From: Rickettsiales bacterium
Lineage (GTDB): Bacteria > Pseudomonadota > Alphaproteobacteria > Rickettsiales > UBA1997
Assembly (NCBI GenBank): GCA_947505885.1
Contig: CANNMN010000019.1
Span: forward strand, 1-12,280
Reading direction: 5' to 3'
Length of the DNA: 12,280 nt
Position 1 is the first letter of the stretch; every line of letters begins with the position of its first letter. The notes below the pieces were generated by a model, which was not told the origin of the DNA, did not search any database, and saw nothing but the letters and a program-made list of their open reading frames with translations. A program made the translations under genes and the position numbers. Positions 1-4,657 of the stretch are shown here, piece after piece.

Positions 1-1
1 A

Positions 2-781
2 ATGGCTTTGGAAGCAGCTCGCGAGAGTGGTGCGGAAGCGCTTTTTGGCGAAAAATATGATTCAGAAGTTCGTGTTGTGAAAATGGGATCTTCTGTCGAA
101 TTGTGCGGCGGAACTCACGTAAAAAATACTTCGGAAATTGAAATTTTTAAAATCATTTCTGAAAAGTCAGTTGCCTCAGGGATTAGAAGAATTGAGGCCA
201 AAAGCGGCGTTGAAGTCAAAAAATATTTAGCCAAACAAGCGGAAAATTCACAGAATTTTATTCTTGAGCTCTACGAAAAAATTAACAAAAAAAATCAGGA
301 AATTTTTGATCTTACCGGTGCCAAGTCAGATAGATCGCACACTGCAGAGAGTGATGCAAAAGTTCTCGAAGAAATTTTGAAGAAGAAAGACAAAGAAATC
401 GAACGTCTAAAAAAACAAAATCTTCTCGCGAATTTAAGTGATTTAAAATCTGAAAAAATCGCTGACCTAACTTTGCTAACTCATCTTTTTGAAAATGCTG
501 AAGCAAAAGATGTGCGCGAGATTATGACTGAAATTAAATCCAAAAAAGAATTCGAAAATTCTCACATTTTTGCACTGTTTGGATTTAAGGATGGAAAGGT
601 TTCTGTCTGCGTGGCTGTAAGTGCTAATCTACAATTTGATGCCGCAAAATTAATCGCTCCAGTAGTTGAGGCTATTGGTGGCAAAGGCGGTGGCGGAAAA
701 AAAGATTTAGCGATGGGCGGTGGAACCAATAAAGATGGTATTCCGCAAGCAATCGAAATTCTAAGAAATTTACTGAAATAA
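2..781 (+). CDS. alaS: Alanine--tRNA ligase, C-terminal part (5' end outside window)
   Basis: AlaS charges tRNA-Ala with alanine in the cytoplasm and edits mischarged Ser/Gly-tRNA-Ala. The visible 259 residues are the end of the editing domain and the C-Ala region of a protein that is normally about 870-890 aa. Seen directly: CGGTH at residues 35-39, the second half of the editing-site metal motif; the family stretch around SVASGIRRIEA (residues 56-66); a charged, probably coiled-coil segment at about 70-145; and the glycine-rich DHHA1 motif GGKGGGG followed by MGGG (226-241) just before the C-terminus. The ATG at position 2 is almost certainly an internal methionine, because the reading frame enters from outside the window and the family continues N-terminally. 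The stop is TAA at 779-781. The gene converges on the - strand helicase. No clear terminator directly follows it, although the palindromic element starting 32 bases downstream could serve as one. Confidence 0.97.
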   Translation: MALEAARESGAEALFGEKYDSEVRVVKMGSSVELCGGTHVKNTSEIEIFKIISEKSVASGIRRIEAKSGVEVKKYLAKQAENSQNFILELYEKINKKNQEIFDLTGAKSDRSHTAESDAKVLEEILKKKDKEIERLKKQNLLANLSDLKSEKIADLTLLTHLFENAEAKDVREIMTEIKSKKEFENSHIFALFGFKDGKVSVCVAVSANLQFDAAKLIAPVVEAIGGKGGGGKKDLAMGGGTNKDGIPQAIEILRNLLK

Positions 782-813
782 CCGAGTTATCGAGTTTATC
801 GCAAAAGGTGACA

Positions 814-903
814 CGTCATCCCCGCTTAGGCGGGGATCCAGGAAAGCGCACTCGAAAAGTAAGTAATCAATCATCCTGGATCTCCGCCTACGCGGGGATG
901 ACG
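814..903. repeat. Palindromic repeat element, copy A
   Basis: This is a 90-base imperfect inverted repeat. The outer arms are CGTCATCCCCGC (814-825) and GCGGGGATGACG (892-903). The inner arms, at 828-843 and 874-889, match with one mismatch. The left arm also contains its own hairpin (CCCCGC, four-base loop, GCGGGG, 820-835). Read in one frame, such elements give peptides like SSWISAYAGMT, which are often mis-annotated as small proteins. Copy B at 1474-1562 shares the arms. The ~20-base linkers of A and B resemble each other only when one is reverse-complemented, so the two copies appear to lie in opposite orientation. The right end directly abuts the truncated esterase remnant. Elements of this look are widespread, dispersed, non-autonomous repeats in alphaproteobacteria, so membership of that class is likely. 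Confidence 0.9.
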
Positions 904-1213
904 CGAAAAAATCGAATTAAATTTTCAAAATTACCTCGTGATCAGTTCGATTTTTTACTACGAGGAAGGGAAAATTTTCGAAGAAATTTTTAATCTCAAG
1001 AAAACAATTCCGATTAAAATTTATCTCAGCGCTGGTGGTTGTGAAACTTTCATTTCGACTTTTTTAGCAGCTTTTAACAACTTAGAAAGATTCCGTAAGT
1101 AGATTAGTTTCTTACCGAGCGTTACTACAAAATTAGAAATTTTTGAAAGGGAATATCGCTGTTCAGCCTTGCCAGTGACAATCTCGAAGGGTTTGAGATT
1201 TATTTACGACTAA
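902..1213 (+). pseudogene. Remnant of a putative alpha/beta-hydrolase esterase (C-terminal ~100 residues)
   Basis: Translating the frame of codons beginning at 902 gives a run that resembles the C-terminus of the serine esterase family that includes siderophore esterases (IroE/YbbA-like). Three blocks can be seen: FQNYLVISSIFYYEEGKIFE, at the place of the family's Y-SPS-WW region; IPIKIYLSAGG, at the place of the VKVYISVG(G)xE strand; and, near the end, KLEIFERE...SKGLRFIYD, at the place of EIFEGExH...SRGLRFVY. The frame is broken by TAG at 1100-1102 and ends with TAA at 1211-1213. Upstream it runs into a TGA inside palindromic element A, so the N-terminal two thirds, with the nucleophile serine, are missing. 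The catalytic histidine position near the end reads as arginine (ERE-Y-R rather than GE-x-H). The family assignment is from memory of the family pattern, not a search. The decay is seen directly. Confidence 0.7.
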
Positions 1214-1390
1214 AAGTACGAATGCGCAATTAAAGAGTTTAGGCTTGGGAATTGTGAATTAAAAAGGTGGGAAGTGGGAAGTTGAAATGGCTTTAAAGCC
1301 TCTGCTTGATTGGGTTATGAGGTGTAAAATAGATTACTGCCGCGGCGGCAGTAATGGTAGAATATTCTTGATTTTCTTGGTTTCGACTTC
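1214..1390. other. Non-coding spacer, no gene recognised
   Basis: This is AT-rich sequence between the esterase remnant and the tandem repeat. I see no convincing reading frame. It contains a perfect 12-base palindrome (GGCTTTAAAGCC, 1289-1300), a short direct repeat of GTGGGAA (1267-1279) and the GC-rich palindrome listed separately at 1333-1355. It may be further decayed sequence from the pseudogene's old neighbourhood, but nothing in it supports a specific origin. Confidence 0.6.
1333..1355. repeat. 23-base near-perfect GC-rich palindrome
   Basis: The arms ATTACTGCCGC and GCGGCAGTAAT are perfect reverse complements around a single central G. As RNA this would give a 10-bp stem with a three-base loop. 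No run of T follows on either strand, so a standard intrinsic terminator is not supported. It lies in the middle of the convergent spacer. It could be a dispersed hairpin repeat, a protein-binding site, or a factor-assisted transcription end between alaS and the helicase. Confidence 0.6.
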
Positions 1391-1465
1391 TCTCAACCGA
1401 CGAAAATATAAATTTGCTCAATCGGAGAAAATATGAATTTATTCAACCGGCGAAATTTAATTCGA
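1391..1465. repeat. 25-base tandem repeat, three degenerate copies
   Basis: Three adjacent units start at 1391, 1416 and 1441, with an exact period of 25 bases. Units 1 and 2 match at 20 of 24 compared positions: CTCAA, then a C/T-CG core, then GAAAATAT and GAATTT or AAATTT. Unit 3 begins TTCAACCGGCGAAA and is shorter toward its end. The period is not a multiple of three and stops occur in the frames, so this is not a coding repeat. It ends nine bases before palindromic element B. Confidence 0.7.
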
Positions 1466-1473
1466 TTTTTTCG

Positions 1474-1562
1474 TGCCATCCCCGCGCAGGCGGGGATCCA
1501 GGAGGGTTAGTTACTTAATCCGAGTTGGTTCATCCTGGATCCCAGCCTGCGCGGGGATGACG
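1474..1562. repeat. Palindromic repeat element, copy B
   Basis: This is a second copy of the element seen at 814-903. The left arm reads GTGCCATCCCCGCGCAGGCG (1474-1493) and the right arm CGCCTGC-type sequence running into GCGGGGATGACG (1551-1562). The inner arms GGATCCAGGA and TCCTGGATCC are perfect. A central linker of about 24 bases separates them. The left outer tip has drifted (GTGCC against GTC). Translation of one strand gives SSWIPACAGMT, the usual spurious peptide of such elements. It sits 70 bases past the helicase stop codon on the helicase's transcript strand and could form a strong 3' hairpin on that mRNA. Confidence 0.9.
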
Positions 1563-1566
1563 GATG

Positions 1567-1585
1567 AAAAATTCAGAACTGAATT
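1567..1585 (-). terminator. Weak intrinsic-terminator-like hairpin after the helicase gene
   Basis: On the - strand the sequence AATTCAG, two bases, CTGAATT forms a 7-bp A/T-rich stem that runs straight into a short T tract (five Ts including the stem end). It lies about 48 bases beyond the helicase stop. The stem is weak and the T run short. The strong palindromic element B directly downstream may do the real work of transcript ending. Confidence 0.3.
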
Positions 1586-1632
1586 GACGAGCTTTTACAG
1601 TGAGAACAAAAACAGGGATTTACGTACAAAAT

Positions 1633-3492
1633 TTAGAATCTGTTGCCGCGATTTTCGTTGCTGCCACCGCTTCTGCCACCAGAGGAAGGTCTGGCAGAAG
1701 ATGGTCTACCGAATCCGCCGGATGAACGAGGACGTTCGCTTCTGTCGGATGAAGGTCTGCCACTACTACTGCCAAAACCAGTTGAACGAGGACGCTCGCT
1801 TCTTTCTCCGAAACCACCTAGGCGCGGACGGTCGCTTCTGTCTCTGTCTCCACCGCGCGGAGCTGGTCTTTCTCTGTTGCCTAGTGGCGCTCTTTCTCTG
1901 TTATCGAAAGATGATCTTTCTCTGTTACCAAATGAGCTAGTTCTTGGCTCGCCTCTTGATTCACCTGAATCTGATTTCTTAGCGCCAAACCAGCCGAAGC
2001 CGCCTGTTTTTGATTGAGAAGGTCTGCTTGATTTTTCACCAAATCTTTTTTTGCCGATGCCCATGAATCCAAGCAATCCGCCACTGCCAGTAGTTTTTCT
2101 TTCAGAAGATTCACTGCGTCTTCTGTCTGTCGGACGATCAGAAAAAGTGCTACTACGCTTTCTATCTGTCGGGCGATCGTCTCTGTTGAATGGATCGCGC
2201 TCTTCTCTTGGGCCGCCGCTTCTTTTATCATCTCTTCCCCTTGGCGAAGAAGGTCTGCGTTCTTTATTCATTGAGTGACCAAAAGTTCTTTTACCGCGGC
2301 TTGAATCGAAATCGCGATCGTCGCGTCTTGAGTCGCGCCCAGAAGGTGCTGCTGCAACATCATGAAATGGATGAGTTTCATCCACAGGAATTTTGTAGTT
2401 AATGTTTTTTTCGATTGCTTGCAAAAGTTTAGTTTCGGAATGATCACAAAAAGTAATCGCGATGCCTTCTCTGCCAGCACGTGCGGTGCGGCCGATGCGG
2501 TGAACGTAACTTTCAGGATCCACAGGAACGTCGTAGTTAATAACATGACTGATTGCAGGAATGTCGATGCCGCGCGCCGCGATGTCGGTAGCGATTAAAA
2601 CTTGCACACGTCCTTCACGAAAACTTCCTAAAGCTTTTTCGCGAGCGCCTTGCGATTTATTGCCATGAATTGCAGCAACAGTAACTCCGCCGCGTTCCAA
2701 GAATTCTCCGACGCGATCTGAACCGTGTTTTGTTCTGCAAAATACAAGAACGCTTGTGGCGCCTTCTTCTTTTACGATGCGCTTTAGAAGCGCTAATTTG
2801 TTCGATTTTTCGACGTGATTAATTTTTTGCTGAATGCGTTCCACAGTTGTTGAAGGAGGAGTCACTTCAATTTTTATCGGATTATTCAAAATTGAATCAG
2901 CCAGGCCAGTAATAATTGAAGGCATGGTTGCAGAGAAGAAAAGTGTTTGTCTTTTTGGCGGAAGTTTGGCGATGATTTTTTTGATGTCGTTGATGAAGCC
3001 CATATCGAGCATGCGATCTGCTTCATCGAGAACAAAAATTTCTAAGCTCATGAAACGAACGTGGCCTTGATTAGTAAGATCAAGAAGACGTCCTGGAGTG
3101 GCGATCAAAATATCGACACCGCGTTGTAGATTAGTGATTTGTGGACGCTCAGAAACTCCGCCGAAAATCACAGCGTGACGTAGGCCAAGACCCTTGCCGT
3201 AAAGCTCAATATTTTCAGCAATTTGCGAAGCTAGCTCACGAGTTGGGGTTAAAATCAAAGTGCGCATGCAGCCGCTTTTGGCGGTAATATTGCTCTTGGC
3301 TAGATTTTGTAAAATTGGTAAAGCGAAGGCTGCAGTTTTTCCGGTTCCGGTTTGAGCAATTCCTAAAATATCCTTACCTTCGAGTAAGTGAGGAATAGCC
3401 TGAAGTTGAATTGGTGTAGGGTTTACGTAGCCTTTAGTTTCAAGTGCTGAAAGAAGTTTTGGATTTAATCCAAGGTCTTGGAAGGTAGTCAT
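1633..3492 (-). CDS. DEAD-box ATP-dependent RNA helicase, RhlE-like, with long R/S/G-rich tail
   Basis: This is an ATP-dependent RNA helicase, which remodels rRNA or mRNA structures during ribosome assembly, RNA decay or cold adaptation. All core motifs are present in order: an aromatic F and the Q-motif glutamine near residues 4-29, motif I AQTGTGKT (46-53), Ia PTRELA (83-88), Ib TPGR (132-135), II DEAD (156-159), III SAT (187-189), V TDIAARGID (302-310), and VI HRIGRTARAGR (331-341). The core ends near residue 375. It is followed by about 240 residues of low-complexity Arg/Ser/Gly/Asp sequence with internal repeats, much longer than in a minimal RhlE. Such tails usually bind RNA non-specifically. 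The start is chosen because the family begins right before the FxxLGL motif. The upstream sequence is A/C-rich with no Shine-Dalgarno. The gene is last in the leftward series. RhlE is the best subfamily guess; CsdA/DeaD or SrmB are less likely because their own C-terminal domains are not seen. Confidence 0.95.
   Translation of the reverse strand: MTTFQDLGLNPKLLSALETKGYVNPTPIQLQAIPHLLEGKDILGIAQTGTGKTAAFALPILQNLAKSNITAKSGCMRTLILTPTRELASQIAENIELYGKGLGLRHAVIFGGVSERPQITNLQRGVDILIATPGRLLDLTNQGHVRFMSLEIFVLDEADRMLDMGFINDIKKIIAKLPPKRQTLFFSATMPSIITGLADSILNNPIKIEVTPPSTTVERIQQKINHVEKSNKLALLKRIVKEEGATSVLVFCRTKHGSDRVGEFLERGGVTVAAIHGNKSQGAREKALGSFREGRVQVLIATDIAARGIDIPAISHVINYDVPVDPESYVHRIGRTARAGREGIAITFCDHSETKLLQAIEKNINYKIPVDETHPFHDVAAAPSGRDSRRDDRDFDSSRGKRTFGHSMNKERRPSSPRGRDDKRSGGPREERDPFNRDDRPTDRKRSSTFSDRPTDRRRSESSERKTTGSGGLLGFMGIGKKRFGEKSSRPSQSKTGGFGWFGAKKSDSGESRGEPRTSSFGNRERSSFDNRERAPLGNRERPAPRGGDRDRSDRPRLGGFGERSERPRSTGFGSSSGRPSSDRSERPRSSGGFGRPSSARPSSGGRSGGSNENRGNRF
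1855..1926 (-). repeat. 24-base coding tandem repeat (NRER octapeptides) in helicase tail
   Basis: Helicase residues 523-546 hold three copies of an eight-residue unit starting NRER (NRERSSFD, NRERAPLG, NRERPAPR). At DNA level the + strand shows CTTTCTCTGTT at 1868, 1892 and 1916, an exact 24-base period, so the copies arose by DNA duplication and not merely by biased composition. A looser RSERPRS...GFG repeat follows at residues 564-594. Confidence 0.75.
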
Positions 3493-3544
3493 TATTTGAT
3501 TTGTTTTAGTAAGTTTTTTTAAAGAACAGCTGAGTGCAGCGAGG

Positions 3545-3587
3545 CGAAATTAAAATTTCGTCATCCTGAGCGTAGTGCTCAGGATGA
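3545..3587. repeat. Hairpin repeat element, copy C type (TCATCCTGAGC)
   Basis: A perfect 11-bp stem, TCATCCTGAGC (3561-3571) with GCTCAGGATGA (3577-3587), encloses a five-base loop. It is preceded by a second small palindrome CGAAAT-TAAA-ATTTCG (3545-3560). It lies 24 bases beyond the stop of the small membrane-protein gene and before the helicase start, on the strand both use. The sequence looks like a widespread dispersed bacterial hairpin repeat, different in core from the CCCCGC elements but sharing the GTCATCC edge. It may end transcription of the upstream gene or stabilise its 3' end. No long T tract follows, so intrinsic termination is not established. Confidence 0.75.
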
Positions 3588-3610
3588 TAAAATTAACGCA
3601 AAGGAGTAAA

Positions 3611-3979
3611 CTAACGAGCAGCTGATTGTGAAGGGCGAGAAGATCTATTTCTTCCGTCTCTGTACGAGTTGTGTGATTTATGTTTGAATGATCTTTTGGT
3701 ATAGATGACGGCAAAAATAATTAATCCAGCGTTAAGAGCGAAAATCCAGATTGCTAATTTTTCAGACCCTGATTTTGCTAAGTCGTAAACGAGGTAAAGC
3801 AAAGCTAGGTTATAGATTAGGCCGAAGATTTGTCCGATTAATTTTGATGAATTTTTTCTTGGTGTGAACGAGCTGCGAGAATCTGAGTGATGGTGACGCG
3901 TGTCATTTCGTGGACGTTCTGATGAGTATTCTCTAGGAGAGTTTTCTTGGTGACTGCGACGATGTTCTTGGTCTTTCAT
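3611..3979 (-). CDS. Small two-helix membrane protein with basic, polar ends (hypothetical)
   Basis: I do not recognise this 122-residue protein. Seen directly: residues 1-46 are highly polar and rich in Arg, His, Ser and Asn; two hydrophobic helices follow at about 47-67 and 75-94, separated by a short Lys/Ser/Glu loop; the C-terminal 28 residues are again basic and Ser-rich. There is no signal-peptide-like N-terminus, so an inner-membrane hairpin with both ends in the cytoplasm is the simplest topology, given the strong positive charge on both sides. The chosen ATG is preceded by the A/C-rich leader TTTACAAACAACA and no Shine-Dalgarno. It stands alone between purE (193 bases upstream) and the helicase (118 bases downstream). 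Its tail carries SSRPSQS, a heptapeptide also found in the helicase tail. Coding status is supported by length, composition and the paired membrane helices, not by homology. Confidence 0.75.
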   Translation of the reverse strand: MKDQEHRRSHQENSPREYSSERPRNDTRHHHSDSRSSFTPRKNSSKLIGQIFGLIYNLALLYLVYDLAKSGSEKLAIWIFALNAGLIIFAVIYTKRSFKHKSHNSYRDGRNRSSRPSQSAAR

Positions 3980-4172
3980 TGTTGTTTGTAAATTTTTTAG
4001 GGAACGGTCTGTTTGGTTTTTGTTGAAATGATGGTTTAGAACCAGTCAAGCCAAGGGTTTGAACCGAAATAAATCCGATGATAAATTGGCGTAATTCGAA
4101 TGATTTAAACATTGGATTTAATCGAAATTATTAAGGGCAGGGCGTTGTAGTAAGAAAAATCTTAAAGGCAAA

Positions 4173-4643
4173 TTAAGGTTTGATTTGGATCGATGAGGTT
4201 TGATCGCAGCGAAATTTTTCTAGCTTTTTTGCAAGCTTTTCGTCGGATAAAGCGAGAATGGCGATTGCTAAAAGTGCGGCATTTTTAGCGCCAGCTTCAC
4301 CGATTGCTAAACATCCAACAGGAATTCCGGCTGGCATTTGAACGATTGAAAGAAGTGAATCTAAACCTTTAAGTGCGCGGCTTTCAACCGGAACGCCGAG
4401 AACGGGAAGTTCGGTCATTGAGGCGACCATTCCTGGAAGGTGTGCTGCTCCACCGGCGCCGGCGATTATTATTTTGATTCCTCTTTTTTTCGCTGATTCA
4501 CAAAAATCGTAAAGACGTTTTGGAGTGCGATGCGCTGAAACAATTTTGATTTCGTGAGAAATTTTGAATTCATCAAGAATTAAGCAGGCATGTTCCATAG
4601 TCGCAAAATCTGATTTGCTGCCCATGATGATTGAAACTGACAT
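4173..4643 (-). CDS. purE: 5-(carboxyamino)imidazole ribonucleotide mutase
   Basis: PurE converts N5-CAIR to CAIR in de novo purine synthesis in the cytoplasm, as a homo-octamer. The 156-residue length fits the class I family (about 160 aa). Motifs seen: MGSKSD (7-12), the phosphate/substrate loop; SAHRTP (36-41), with the catalytic-region histidine; [12 protein letters not shown] (61-72); PVLGVPV (80-86); and QMPAGIPVG (102-110). The gene is complete and intact. Its ATG lies seven bases after the stop codon of the giant gene, and AGGTAA, overlapping that stop, is its ribosome-binding site, so translation of the two is probably coupled. purK, the usual partner supplying N5-CAIR, is not adjacent: the 193 bases downstream hold no gene that I can recognise. 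If purK is absent from the genome, a class II (CO2-using) reaction would need considering. From motifs alone I favour class I. Confidence 0.97.
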   Translation of the reverse strand: MSVSIIMGSKSDFATMEHACLILDEFKISHEIKIVSAHRTPKRLYDFCESAKKRGIKIIIAGAGGAAHLPGMVASMTELPVLGVPVESRALKGLDSLLSIVQMPAGIPVGCLAIGEAGAKNAALLAIAILALSDEKLAKKLEKFRCDQTSSIQIKP

Positions 4644-4650
4644 ATGAAAT

Positions 4651-4657
4651 TTACCTA
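4651..4657 (-). promoter_or_regulatory. Ribosome-binding site of purE overlapping the giant gene's stop
   Basis: On the - strand TAGGTAA precedes the purE ATG (4643) with a seven-base gap. The TAA is also the stop codon of the giant gene. This is the only clear Shine-Dalgarno-like element among the visible starts, and it ties purE initiation to ribosomes finishing the giant gene. Confidence 0.65.

Noticed and set aside
2-4. ATG at position 2 as the start of a 259-residue protein
   Set aside because: The sequence is the C-terminal part of AlaS, and the frame enters from outside the window.
808-993. 61-residue + strand reading frame starting MTRHPRLGGDP
   Set aside because: It is the translation of palindromic element A and its flank. 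The SSWISAYAGMT-type peptide is a known artefact of such repeats.
902-1213. Functional esterase with stop-codon readthrough at 1100-1102
   Set aside because: The N-terminal two thirds with the catalytic serine are missing and the expected histidine position is not His, so readthrough would not restore an enzyme.
814-1562. CRISPR array from repeated palindromic units
   Set aside because: There are only two units, of about 90 bases, 570 bases apart, in opposite orientation and with no spacer series or cas genes.
1473-1940. 155-residue + strand reading frame, first part SSWIPACAGMT
   Set aside because: Its start is element B and the rest is antisense to the helicase's low-complexity tail. No family-like features.
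1643-2017. 124-residue + strand frame rich in Leu, Pro and Arg
   Set aside because: It is the mirror of the repetitive Arg/Ser/Gly helicase tail. Its length reflects the biased composition of the opposite strand.
4021-4049. Sigma-70-like promoter (TTGACT on the - strand) before the small membrane protein
   Set aside because: The -35 box is good, but at a 17-base spacing the -10 is TCAACA, a poor match. Not enough to list.
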